From a virus: 64,000 nt of DNA. The notes below the pieces were generated by a model, which did no database searches, was not told the DNA's origin, and saw only the letters and a program-made list of their open reading frames with translations. Position numbers and translations under genes: made by a program. Shown here piece after piece: positions 1 through 7,007 of the stretch (its first letter is position 1; the number at the start of each line of letters is the position of its first letter). The DNA lies in IMG/VR virus record IMGVR_UViG_3300023184_004198, positions 124,001 through 188,000 of that record. One strand, given 5' to 3'.

Positions 1-1022
1 CACCTAGAATTGGCTTTTGTTGCAAGTGGCTAAATGATCCCGCCGAATGTGGCGGCATGAAAGTCAATGCAGTGGACCGTGACTTAAACGGCAGATCAAC
101 TACTATGAGGTGGCTCCGCGAGCATGCGGGCGAAGCCGAACAACGTCAGTGGGACATCATGAACCACAATGCTCGTGCGGCTGTGCTCCTTATTGAGCGT
201 GTGGCCACACTGCCCCCTGAACGCAGAATGGTACGACTGGGCAGTGAAATGCTACAAGGCTACACTGAACCATCGTGGATTGACTGGTGGCAACGCCAGG
301 AGATACAAGACCACTGTGCAAAGATCTTTGCACCCATTGGCGAGACTGCCCGACGTCTTGGTGTACGCATATCGTTCCATCCCGGACAGTTTTGTGTGCT
401 GGCATCAGAGTCAGATGAAATTGTAGAACGCAGTATATTAGAGTTTGAATATCATGCAGACATGGCACGGTGGATGGGCTATGGCACGTCGTGGCATGAT
501 CATGGTTTCAAGATCAATGTGCATTTGTCAGGCAAAGGCGGGCCTGAGAAATTCTTACGCACTCTGGGTAGACTCACACCCGAGGCGAGGAACTTAATCG
601 CTATCGAGAATGATGAGATATCAAATGGCCTGGATACTGTTTTGCTTGTGGCTGAGCATGTTGCTCTTACGTTGGACGTCCATCACCACTGGATCAACTC
701 CGGCGAATACATCACCCCTAGCGACCCTAGGGCACAGCGTGTCGTGGAGTCTTGGCGCGGTGTTCGTCCTGTACTTCACTACAGTGTTAGTCGTGAAGAC
801 GTTTTGGTTGGTCACGATGACAGAACTAGACCCGATTTGGCTGACCTTCTTGCTAGAGGCTTTAAAAAGCAAAAGCTCCGCGCTCACAGCGATTTCATGT
901 GGAACCATGCTGTGAATGACTGGGCATTGACTTTCGCTGACCAGTGGGACATACAAGTAGAGGCCAAAGGAAAAAATCTTGCTTCAGAGCAGTTGTACCA
1001 ACAATGGAGACAAAATGTATAA
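1..1022 (+). CDS. uvsE: UV damage endonuclease (UvdE/UvsE family), 5' end outside window
   Basis: Nicks DNA next to UV photoproducts to start alternative excision repair. The open frame runs upstream of the first ATG (57): codons from base 3 encode PRIGFCCKW, typical of the UVDE N-terminus, so the true start lies before base 1. TIM-barrel hallmarks are visible: a SFHPGQFCVL strand with metal-site His, an IENDE strand, and LDVHHHWIN with clustered histidines. The C-terminus holds the HSDFMWN block. The stop overlaps the next start by eight bases, so the two genes are probably cotranscribed. Phage-borne UVDE would fit a virus of sunlit water (inference). Family assignment is firm; substrate range is not visible. 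Confidence 0.93.
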   Translation, partial: PRIGFCCKWLNDPAECGGMKVNAVDRDLNGRSTTMRWLREHAGEAEQRQWDIMNHNARAAVLLIERVATLPPERRMVRLGSEMLQGYTEPSWIDWWQRQEIQDHCAKIFAPIGETARRLGVRISFHPGQFCVLASESDEIVERSILEFEYHADMARWMGYGTSWHDHGFKINVHLSGKGGPEKFLRTLGRLTPEARNLIAIENDEISNGLDTVLLVAEHVALTLDVHHHWINSGEYITPSDPRAQRVVESWRGVRPVLHYSVSREDVLVGHDDRTRPDLADLLARGFKKQKLRAHSDFMWNHAVNDWALTFADQWDIQVEAKGKNLASEQLYQQWRQNV

Positions 1023-2175
1023 CGTATACCAACACTGGGATCCACTCAAAGTTTGTGTAGTAGGAAAATCATATCCGCCTGAGTTTTATTCTTGGATTAC
1101 CAAACCTGCTGTGCGAAGTTTGTTTGAAAAAATAGCCATCGAAACCGAAGAAGATTATCAAGTCATTATTAAAAAATTAAAAAGTTTTGGTGTAGAAGTA
1201 TTGAGACCTAACTTGCCTGCGAATTCATTTGTCAATGGTCAATTTGTAATGCCTCCAATGACTCCACGCGATGATACTGTTATGATTGGTGAAACATTCT
1301 ATTCTAAATTTAACTGGCACGAGGCTTCGTTTGAAGGTTTTTATAACAATGTCAAAGATACAAGCTGGCCAGAATGTGATTCTATTGAAAAGTTTTATCA
1401 TTTACCAAAACACATCCGAGACGAGTGTATTCAAGTACACAACATGCACAAATTTTTAGCTCGACACAAAAATATCAACGGAAATAACAGCAATGTGTAT
1501 CAAGATATTTTTGATCATGTTACATCTATTGGAAATCGTTTTGTAGAAGGTGCAGATTTAATTATCAACGGTGCCATGGTCACACGAATTGGTCGGGATT
1601 TGTATTTTGGAACAAAAAATTATGTAGAAGATCCATTTCGTATTATACAAGCAGTAGAAAAAGAATTTCCAGATAACAGAACTCATGTCGTTAATACTGG
1701 TGGTCATTCTGATGGAACTTATTGTCCTGTGTGCCCGGGTTTGATCATTAGTTTGTATGATGTGCCCACCTATGCTGACACCTTTCCGGACTGGGAAGTT
1801 GTGTATCTACCTGCTCAGGGATTTGATGCATTTGAAGACTTCATGGATCTCAAAGCCAAAAACAAAGGTAAATGGTGGATTCCAGGTTTTGAAAAAAACC
1901 AAGATGTCATTGACACTGTGGAAACTTGGCTAGGACATTGGACCGGCTATGTTGAAGAAACTGTATTTGATGTCAACATGTTGATCATTGATCCAAAAAA
2001 CGTCATGGTGTTTAATTATAATAAACAAGTATTTGACGCACTAGAAAAGTACGGTATTACTCCGCACATTGTACCATTTAGACATAGGTATTTTTGGGAT
2101 GGAGGTATCCACTGTGTCACAACAGATCTGCATAGGGAAGGTGGTATGCAAGATTATTTTCCACAGAGGGGATGA
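1015..2175 (+). CDS. Amidinotransferase-family enzyme (glycine amidinotransferase-like)
   Basis: Guanidino-group-modifying superfamily protein of 386 residues. I start it at ATG 1015 because GGAG sits just upstream; an earlier ATG at 979 lies inside the uvsE end. Catalytic features: GGHSDGT with His231 and GGIHCVTTDLHRE with Cys367, the usual His/Cys pair of glycine and inosamine amidinotransferases and arginine deiminases. Known members move an amidino group from arginine to an amine. The acceptor cannot be read from sequence, and deiminase activity is an alternative. Base composition is more AT-rich than the upstream gene, suggesting separate acquisition. Likely an auxiliary metabolic gene acting in the host cytoplasm. 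Confidence 0.82.
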   Translation: MYNVYQHWDPLKVCVVGKSYPPEFYSWITKPAVRSLFEKIAIETEEDYQVIIKKLKSFGVEVLRPNLPANSFVNGQFVMPPMTPRDDTVMIGETFYSKFNWHEASFEGFYNNVKDTSWPECDSIEKFYHLPKHIRDECIQVHNMHKFLARHKNINGNNSNVYQDIFDHVTSIGNRFVEGADLIINGAMVTRIGRDLYFGTKNYVEDPFRIIQAVEKEFPDNRTHVVNTGGHSDGTYCPVCPGLIISLYDVPTYADTFPDWEVVYLPAQGFDAFEDFMDLKAKNKGKWWIPGFEKNQDVIDTVETWLGHWTGYVEETVFDVNMLIIDPKNVMVFNYNKQVFDALEKYGITPHIVPFRHRYFWDGGIHCVTTDLHREGGMQDYFPQRG

Positions 2176-2465
2176 TGCCCGATATTTTAACTGGAATTTT
2201 TGATTGGATAAGAGATGACTATCGAACTAATCGCATTAGGTTTGTTGTTGAGCTCTTGGCTTGGGCTGTTAGTATTGGCTGCTCAATTACCATGGCACTC
2301 ACCGTACCAAATCCACCTCTTCTGTACATGTATCCTGTGTGGATCAGTGGTTGTGCCATGTATGCTTGGGCTGCCTGGACTCGAAAGAGTTTTGGCATGC
2401 TGGCCAACTACATCTTGTTGACCACAATAGATAGTGTTGGCCTAGCCCGGATGCTGTTAAACTGA
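2172..2465 (+). CDS. Small membrane protein, PnuC-like
   Basis: Protein of 97 residues with an amphipathic N-terminus (ILTGIFDWIRDDYRTNRIRF) and three hydrophobic segments at about 25-43, 50-68 and 76-93. The pattern of Trp/Tyr-rich segments and the ending SFGMLANYILLTTIDSVG resembles small PnuC-like proteins of phages. ATGA-type overlap couples it to the amidinotransferase. Start 2172 or 2175, both ATG after GAGGGG. Function unknown; inner-membrane location is inferred from hydrophobicity. Confidence 0.65.
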   Translation: MMPDILTGIFDWIRDDYRTNRIRFVVELLAWAVSIGCSITMALTVPNPPLLYMYPVWISGCAMYAWAAWTRKSFGMLANYILLTTIDSVGLARMLLN

Positions 2466-2786
2466 TTTCTTTTTGGCAGGTGCTTTTTTAGCGGCTGCCG
2501 GCTTTTTAGCAGGTGCTTTTTTGGCAGCAGGCTTTTTGGCAGGTTTGGCAACTGGTACATTGTCTGCAGGGTTGCTGTTGGTCACAACTGGTGCAGGTTC
2601 TTCTACTCGGTCATCTGCTGACTTTCCAGGTGCAACATCAGCAGACTTGACGTGAATCTTGCCTTCAGACAATGTTTCACCAAACGGCCAAAGTTTGTCT
2701 TTTTCGGTGTCTTTCTTCTTTTGGCTCATGTCATACATCCAATATGCTGCCAATCCCAACACCGCCAATATGATAATAATTTCCAT
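2457..2786 (-). CDS. Membrane-anchored Lys/Ala/Pro-rich protein
   Basis: 109 residues. A hydrophobic segment at 2-18 (EIIIILAVLGLAAYWMY) anchors a polar stretch, then a low-complexity tail from about residue 78 of alternating KPAAKKAPAK blocks, like histone H1 or eukaryotic-type basic tails. Such tails can bind nucleic acid or envelope polyanions. An AGGAG site precedes the ATG and a late-type TAAATA lies further upstream on the same strand. Converges with the preceding plus-strand gene, overlapping it by nine bases. Function unknown. Confidence 0.7.
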   Translation of the reverse strand: MEIIIILAVLGLAAYWMYDMSQKKKDTEKDKLWPFGETLSEGKIHVKSADVAPGKSADDRVEEPAPVVTNSNPADNVPVAKPAKKPAAKKAPAKKPAAAKKAPAKKKSV

Positions 2787-2805
2787 GTGTAAATCTCCTA
2801 TGAAA

Positions 2806-2811
2806 TATTTA
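2806..2811 (-). promoter_or_regulatory. T4-late-like promoter element TAAATA
   Basis: CTAAATATTT on the minus strand, about 20 bases before the start of the 2786 gene. Same core as elements at 10646, 13030, 39196, 53073 and others in this window. Confidence 0.6.
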
Positions 2812-2818
2812 GTGACAG

Positions 2819-2840
2819 AATTAGTGAGTGTACACTAATT
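2819..2840. repeat. Inverted repeat between divergent genes
   Basis: Arms AATTAGTG and CACTAATT flank a six-base centre. It lies between the minus-strand late promoter and the plus-strand promoter at 2863, so it may be an operator or a transcript-end hairpin; no T-tract beyond TT is present. Confidence 0.5.
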
Positions 2841-2856
2841 TGCCAGAAAACCTAGA

Positions 2857-2891
2857 TTTATGTTGCATTGCAACATAAATAATGCTACAAT
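2857..2891 (+). promoter_or_regulatory. Sigma70-type promoter overlapped by a palindrome
   Basis: TTGCAT (2863-2868), 17-base spacer, TACAAT (2886-2891). An almost perfect palindrome (arm TTTATGTTGCA, one-base centre, then its complement; 2857-2879) covers the -35 region, which suggests control by a dimeric DNA-binding protein. The TGCAACAT half-site recurs at 13073-13082 and 26386-26407. Confidence 0.6.
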
Positions 2892-2958
2892 AGAAACACA
2901 AGGCGCTGAATGGTTCGGGTCTTGTGCTCTAGAACTTGCTTAATTTAAGGAGAAAAAC

Positions 2959-3216
2959 ATGTTCAATTCTGTAATCGAAGCTGTACAAACAGCACAAAAA
3001 ACTTTTGTCAACACCGTTGTCACCAACGAAGAAATTGCCAAGCCCATGATCAAAATGATCGACAGCCAGTGCGATGCTGCCAAATTGACTGCCAAGGCTG
3101 TGTTGGATATCACCACTTCGATGGCTGCCGTGACCACTGAGAAAGTGCAGGAAGCAATGAAGTTTGACTGGACCAAATTTGCTGACGCATTTACACCAGC
3201 CACTGCTAAAAAGTAA
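2959..3216 (+). CDS. Phasin-like small protein
   Basis: 85 residues, almost entirely amphipathic helix (FNSVIEAVQTAQKTFVNTVV ... MAAVTTEKVQEAMKFDWTKFADAF) with Ala/Thr-rich composition, resembling short phasins or apolipoprotein-like helical proteins. AAGGAG precedes the ATG. Own promoter with palindrome upstream and a terminator downstream, so it is a monocistronic unit and may be strongly expressed. The stop codon sits inside a hairpin. Phasin homology is suggested by pattern only; it could instead be a phage-specific membrane- or DNA-associated helix. Confidence 0.6.
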   Translation: MFNSVIEAVQTAQKTFVNTVVTNEEIAKPMIKMIDSQCDAAKLTAKAVLDITTSMAAVTTEKVQEAMKFDWTKFADAFTPATAKK

Positions 3217-3262
3217 TACTCAAGTAGTACTTTTAGAGACCCTGCCTTGTGCAGGGTTTTTC
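3211..3262 (+). terminator. Tandem hairpins, second an intrinsic terminator
   Basis: First hairpin AAGTAATACT/AAGTAGTACTTTT (3211-3234) contains the phasin-like gene stop codon. Second, ACCCTGC-CTTGT-GCAGGGT followed by TTTT (3239-3261), is a classical rho-independent terminator ending just before the next -35. Confidence 0.8.
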
Positions 3263-3291
3263 TTGACCAAAATTTCCCAAACTGCTATAAT
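3263..3291 (+). promoter_or_regulatory. Sigma70 promoter TTGACC-17-TATAAT, leaderless
   Basis: TTGACC 3263-3268, TATAAT 3286-3291. A +1 seven bases after the -10 falls on base 3298, the A of the ATG of the next mini-gene. Confidence 0.8.
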
Positions 3292-3297
3292 ACGAAC

Positions 3298-3405
3298 ATG
3301 AAAACAAAAAAACACAAAAAGAAAACCCTGGGTGAACTGCTTCGCAAGCGGTTAGGAATCAAACCAACTCTGGGCCAACTGCTTCGCAAGCGGTTGTCCA
3401 GTTGA
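3298..3405 (+). CDS. Leaderless mini-gene, 35-residue basic peptide with internal repeat
   Basis: Begins MKTKKHKKKTLGELLRKRL and then repeats the second half as TLGQLLRKRL, an internal duplication also clear in the DNA (GAACTGCTTCGCAAGCGGTT and its near copy). No ribosome binding site; the ATG is the predicted transcription start. Its TGA stop is inside the TTGACC of the next promoter. Very basic amphipathic peptide, possibly nucleic-acid binding. Too short to prove coding, but the spacing argues for it. Confidence 0.45.
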   Translation: MKTKKHKKKTLGELLRKRLGIKPTLGQLLRKRLSS

Positions 3406-3430
3406 CCAATAAAGATCAATCTGCTATAAT
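3402..3430 (+). promoter_or_regulatory. Sigma70 promoter TTGACC-17-TATAAT, leaderless
   Basis: TTGACC 3402-3407, TATAAT 3425-3430, predicted +1 on base 3437, the A of the next ATG. The spacer begins AATAAAGATCAA, as at 20822. Confidence 0.8.
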
Positions 3431-3436
3431 TACAAC

Positions 3437-3586
3437 ATGAAAACACTCAGCTTCACTATACAACTGCCAAAGCAACGCCGACGTGCGGTGGAGTTGTACA
3501 GTCGCGACACTCCGTTCAAGCCAAAGATTGAACGTGTGAAGACAGTGTACAATCGCAAAGTCAAACATCGGAACCGTGATGAATAA
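3437..3586 (+). CDS. Leaderless 49-residue basic protein, possible ArfA-like ribosome rescue factor
   Basis: Reads MKTLSFTIQLPKQRRRAVEL and then RDTPFKPKIERVKTVYNRK with a KHRNRDE end. The C-terminal half (D-PF-K-E-K-Y-RK-KH-NR) resembles the core of ArfA, which rescues stalled ribosomes with RF2. This is my pattern match, not a search result; a generic basic phage peptide is the alternative. No Shine-Dalgarno; transcription is predicted to start at the ATG. The end overlaps the start of the following lipoprotein gene. Confidence 0.5.
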   Translation: MKTLSFTIQLPKQRRRAVELYSRDTPFKPKIERVKTVYNRKVKHRNRDE

Positions 3587-3827
3587 ACTGTTGATCGCAC
3601 TATTGACCGTGACTGTGGTAGGCTGTGCAAGCCAGCCCTATCGTCCGCCCTTGGACGTCAGCACTATTCCCAACGATTGTGCCAATAAAAATTCTCTCAT
3701 AACCTGGCTTGATCGCCAGGCCTCAATCCCCCAGCAAGCATTAGAATCAAAGGAAGACTATGTTAGAAGCCGTGGACAAATTCGCTCGCGTATTTGGAGC
3801 CTGCGTTATTACTGCCAGCCTGTGTAG
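3579..3827 (+). CDS. Small lipoprotein
   Basis: 82 residues. N-terminus MNKLLIALLTVTVVGCAS is a lipoprotein signal peptide with lipobox VVGC, cleaved before Cys16. The mature part is short and polar (LITWLDRQASIPQQALESK ... QIRSRIWSLRYYC) with a second and third Cys. I use ATG 3579 rather than GTG 3576. First of four consecutive exported proteins. Membrane tethering is inferred; role unknown, perhaps envelope modification or superinfection exclusion. Confidence 0.75.
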   Translation: MNKLLIALLTVTVVGCASQPYRPPLDVSTIPNDCANKNSLITWLDRQASIPQQALESKEDYVRSRGQIRSRIWSLRYYCQPV

Positions 3828-4062
3828 TGGCTGTGCTACAGGCACACCAACCGCTCAACCTCAAGCACAAGATTTGAACCGCTTTCAACCCGACTGCAGA
3901 ATTGTTGCACAACAACGTGCTATGTTGGAGAGCATGCGTCCCACAGCAGAAGAAATTGCTTGGAACAAATTGAATCCATTTGCTGAAAAATTTGGCGACA
4001 TCAATACACAGATCAATTTCAATCTTCATCAACTGTCATATTGCGACAAACCATACTCATGA
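3760..4062 (+). CDS. Small lipoprotein
   Basis: 100 residues, starting inside the previous gene after AAGGA. Hydrophobic stretch 11-24 ends in LCSGCATG, a plausible lipobox with Cys25. The rest is polar with conserved-looking IAWNKLNPFAEKFGDINTQI. Its 68-base overlap with the upstream gene and the pairing of two small lipoproteins suggest translational coupling. Function unknown. Confidence 0.7.
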   Translation: MLEAVDKFARVFGACVITASLCSGCATGTPTAQPQAQDLNRFQPDCRIVAQQRAMLESMRPTAEEIAWNKLNPFAEKFGDINTQINFNLHQLSYCDKPYS

Positions 4063-4619
4063 AAAGATTACTTGCTCTTGCCCTAATTCCGGCTACTGTA
4101 CTGGCATCTGAATGTGTGTTACAAGATCGCACTGTAAGCCGTTCGGCTGTGACCATCTCAGAACGTAGTAAAATTACCCCAGAGGTTGTGCCCTCAATCA
4201 ACAACGGCAAGCGGTGCCTGGTCACATTCCGTGTACGCATTGGCACAGACTGGCACAGTGCTCACGGCGAATATGAGTGGGCAGGCGATCGACCCAGGGA
4301 AGAAGCCTGTGCTGTGGCTGTAAGACGTGCCGAAGATGAAGTACGTGAGCGTGTAGGTCGACAACAAACTGTGAGTGAAAAAACAATGATATGTACGGAT
4401 CGTCCAGACTTGGATGCACTACGTAGCACCAATCCAGGGACCATCGCAGAACTGCATCAGTTCAGACCGCATCCGGATTTTCCCCGAGAATTTTGGCATA
4501 ATGGCGCACCTTGCAGATACTTTTTGGACAGTGCATACGTCCAATCGGATGTGCGCACCTTTCAAGGAGTGATCTGCAAAATCCATGACTCAAAATGGGT
4601 AGTGGTGGATAAATGGTAG
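4059..4619 (+). CDS. Secreted periplasmic protein
   Basis: 186 residues from ATG 4059, overlapping the previous stop as ATGA. Signal peptide MKRLLALALIPATVLA followed by SECVLQDR. The mature protein has five Cys residues (for example ECVLQ, RCLVTF, EACAVAV, PCRYF, VICKI), consistent with disulfides in the periplasm. No family recognised. Ends immediately before the promoter of the next lipoprotein gene. Confidence 0.7.
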   Translation: MKRLLALALIPATVLASECVLQDRTVSRSAVTISERSKITPEVVPSINNGKRCLVTFRVRIGTDWHSAHGEYEWAGDRPREEACAVAVRRAEDEVRERVGRQQTVSEKTMICTDRPDLDALRSTNPGTIAELHQFRPHPDFPREFWHNGAPCRYFLDSAYVQSDVRTFQGVICKIHDSKWVVVDKW

Positions 4620-4648
4620 TTGACCAATTATTCACATTGTGTTAAACT
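4620..4648 (+). promoter_or_regulatory. Sigma70-type promoter TTGACC-17-TAAACT
   Basis: TTGACC 4620-4625 abuts the preceding stop codon; TAAACT 4643-4648 is a weaker -10. AAAGGA and ATG 4680 follow. Confidence 0.55.
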
Positions 4649-4679
4649 TGTGTTATTGTAAACTGTTCAAAGGAACATC

Positions 4680-5276
4680 ATGAAGAAAGTATTAGCAATT
4701 GTGCCCTTGGTAGCCCTTGTGGCCTGTAGTTCAACCAAGACTGCAAACACAGGTCCTGTATTACCCACAGAGACCTACGACAATCGTGCGGCTGTAAGCC
4801 AGATTGATCGAGAAGCCCAGGTCAACAAGTCTATTGCCCAGGCTCCTGACTGGATGACCAAGGTGCCTTCTAGCAACAATGCAGTCTACGCCAATGGCTC
4901 AGCAGTGAGCACAGACATGAGCATGGCTGACTACAAGGCCAAACTGTTTGCATACGGCAAGATCTGTATGGCAGCTGGTGGTCGGGTCAATCAACAAGCC
5001 AAGGTGTTCATGCAAGACACTGCTGTGGCCAGTACTGAAATTTCAGAACTTGCCATCAAGTCAATGTGTCCTGGGGTAGACATCACCGGCACTGAGATCA
5101 AAGAAGTCAAACGCATCTCTGAAGGTGGACGTTTTCGCACTTATGTGCTGTTGGCCCTGCCCACAGGTGATGCCAATGCACTGCAAAAACGCAAAGACCA
5201 GTTGAAACTCAATGAACGTGCGGAACAACGCAGTAAAGAAGCGTTTCAAGAACTAGATTCTGGCGACAAACTGTAA
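4680..5276 (+). CDS. LPP20-like outer-membrane lipoprotein
   Basis: 198 residues. Lipobox LVAC with Cys16 after MKKVLAIVPLVALVA. The mature region PDWMTKVPSSNNAVYANGSA, then a long helix-rich domain and RFRTYVLLALPTGDANAL, matches the layout of LPP20 lipoproteins. Preceded by its own promoter and AAGGA, followed by a terminator. A phage copy of such a host-type lipoprotein is unusual; it may alter the infected cell surface. Family call is by pattern. Confidence 0.7.
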   Translation: MKKVLAIVPLVALVACSSTKTANTGPVLPTETYDNRAAVSQIDREAQVNKSIAQAPDWMTKVPSSNNAVYANGSAVSTDMSMADYKAKLFAYGKICMAAGGRVNQQAKVFMQDTAVASTEISELAIKSMCPGVDITGTEIKEVKRISEGGRFRTYVLLALPTGDANALQKRKDQLKLNERAEQRSKEAFQELDSGDKL

Positions 5277-5284
5277 AAACGGCG

Positions 5285-5292
5285 TATAAATA
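5285..5292 (+). promoter_or_regulatory. Full T4-type late promoter TATAAATA
   Basis: The only complete TATAAATA I found. It sits just upstream of the terminator hairpin at 5295, so transcripts starting at about 5298 lack the hairpin's first bases and should escape termination, while read-through from upstream is stopped. Confidence 0.65.
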
Positions 5293-5294
5293 AC

Positions 5295-5318
5295 AGCGAC
5301 CTTCGGGTCGCTTTCTTC
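5295..5318 (+). terminator. Intrinsic terminator with TTCG tetraloop
   Basis: AGCGACC-TTCG-GGTCGCT followed by TTCTTCATTT. Ends the lipoprotein operon. Confidence 0.8.
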
Positions 5319-5322
5319 ATTT

Positions 5323-5895
5323 ATGAAAATGCCCACAGAAAACGAAACCATTGATTATGGCCAACAACTACATGAAAACGGCATGTATGTTTTCATGGGC
5401 GAGGTCAATGATGAAAACATCTTGCCAGTCATCGAGTGGATACTGCATGAAAACTATGTCAGCAAAAAGAAACGCAAAGAACTGTTGTTGATGATTTGCT
5501 CAGAAGGTGGTGACATGGGTGCCGCCTTTGCACTAATAGATGTCATGCAAAGCAGTACCATCCCAATCAAAACAGTGGGCCTGGGCATGATCGCCAGTGC
5601 TGGATTGTTGATTTTTATCTCAGGCAGCGCGGGTCGTAGAATACTCACTCCCAACACGTCTATATTGAGTCATCAGTTTTCCTGGATGAACGAAGGCAAA
5701 GCACACGAACTGTTTGCCACCATGCGAGAATTTGAACTCACACAACAACGCATGTTAAATCACTATAGATTGTGTACCGGACTCAGTGACGAAGAAATAA
5801 GACAACACCTGTTGCCACCCAATGATGTTTGGTTGAGTGCTACCGAAGCCATGAGCCTCAATGTGTGTGATCACATTTCGGCACTGTCACGCTGA
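5323..5895 (+). CDS. ClpP-like serine protease (divergent)
   Basis: 190 residues of ClpP/crotonase fold. Ser92 in MIASAGLL, His117 in ILSHQF and Asp168 in PPNDVWLSA keep the Ser-His spacing (25) of canonical ClpP, so it should be active. It is more divergent than the second ClpP at 8246: the usual oxyanion GG stretch reads SEGGDMGAA, and the N-terminal loops needed for Clp ATPase docking are not obvious. In phages such proteins can act as prohead or regulatory proteases. Late promoter upstream; the following genes converge on it. Confidence 0.82.
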   Translation: MKMPTENETIDYGQQLHENGMYVFMGEVNDENILPVIEWILHENYVSKKKRKELLLMICSEGGDMGAAFALIDVMQSSTIPIKTVGLGMIASAGLLIFISGSAGRRILTPNTSILSHQFSWMNEGKAHELFATMREFELTQQRMLNHYRLCTGLSDEEIRQHLLPPNDVWLSATEAMSLNVCDHISALSR

Positions 5896-5897
5896 CA

Positions 5898-7007
5898 TTA
5901 TTTGCCGGTAAATTTCTTGATGTAGTTTTGTGTTTCCGCTGGCAATAAGTCTTTCCAGTGTCGTCCAGTTTCTTTTGCTTTCTGCAAAATCTTGTCAATA
6001 CGTCCAGGGCCGGCATTGTAAGCAGCCGCGGCCAATTCTGAATTTCCATACTTGTTTTTCATTGCCGCAAAATAATCTTTACCCACGCGATTAGATTCTT
6101 CAGCACCAGTGTTGGCAGCAGGCTTGACTCCGTAACCAGGATTGGTGTTTGTGGCCGGCATGACCTGTGCTGCAAATTTTGCACCCTTGGGCGACGTAAT
6201 GGGCCTACCATAATCATCATAATCTCTGTTGCCGCTTTCGATGCCACGTATGGTATCAAACTCACTGCTGGAGGTTTTTGTACCTGCTGGAAGTTTTGGT
6301 GCTTTGTTTGGTCTTGAACGCTCTGGTGATTTTTGTAATCGTTTTTGTCTTTCACGATCCTGCTTTTCCAGTTTGTCCAACAGTTCTTGGTCTTTGGCAA
6401 ATTTTTTGGGATCCATTTTGTAACCAGGAATAGGTTGATCTGCACCAATGCGTTTTTTAATATCAGCGTCATCAACTGGTGTGTCAGGTGGTGCATCATA
6501 CACAGGATCATGATAGTCGGGCTTTGTGGGTTTTGTTGCAGCCTTGGGTGCATCAGGCGGCGGAGTTGCGGATTTTAATCTAGGATCATCTTTCATTGTG
6601 GGATGACCACGTTTGACTTCTGGTGGACCAACTCTAGGAAGGTTTATCTCCGGTGGCTTGGTCACCGGAGATGTTACCACTGAAGTACTTCTTTTAGCAA
6701 TGCCACCTGGATCTTTGCTGGGACTAGGTGTTGGGGGTTTTACCTGAGGAGATGGAATAGGCGCAGGTGGTTCCGCTGTGGTAGATGAACCAGAATTTGG
6801 GATTTGCCCCTTTCTGATGTTTTGCGCAATACCACTCAATGTGTCGCCAGGCTTTACTGTATAAGTCGTGCCTTTGGGCAATACTATGCCATCACCTATG
6901 TCGAGCACCTGGCCGGGAAGTATCAAATCAGGATTTGCTAGGTTATTGCGAGCCGCAATGGTCCGCCAGTTGGCCACTGTGTCGTTGGTGAATTCTTTCA
7001 ATCTCAT
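5898..7007 (-). CDS. LysM and soluble lytic transglycosylase domain protein
   Basis: 369 residues. N-terminus [13 protein letters not shown] (possible capsid-targeting motif), one degenerate LysM at about 13-40 and a second (TYTVKPGDTLSGIAQ) at about 48-65, a long Pro/Lys-rich linker to about 240, then an SLT domain: catalytic Glu257 in RGIESGNRDY, then a shortened MPATN block, AAAAYNAGPGRI and NYIKKFTGK at the end. It should cut peptidoglycan glycan strands. The long flexible linker suits a virion-carried enzyme used at entry. Stop and start overlap with the upstream gene 7007-8194. Confidence 0.85.
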   Translation of the reverse strand: MRLKEFTNDTVANWRTIAARNNLANPDLILPGQVLDIGDGIVLPKGTTYTVKPGDTLSGIAQNIRKGQIPNSGSSTTAEPPAPIPSPQVKPPTPSPSKDPGGIAKRSTSVVTSPVTKPPEINLPRVGPPEVKRGHPTMKDDPRLKSATPPPDAPKAATKPTKPDYHDPVYDAPPDTPVDDADIKKRIGADQPIPGYKMDPKKFAKDQELLDKLEKQDRERQKRLQKSPERSRPNKAPKLPAGTKTSSSEFDTIRGIESGNRDYDDYGRPITSPKGAKFAAQVMPATNTNPGYGVKPAANTGAEESNRVGKDYFAAMKNKYGNSELAAAAYNAGPGRIDKILQKAKETGRHWKDLLPAETQNYIKKFTGK

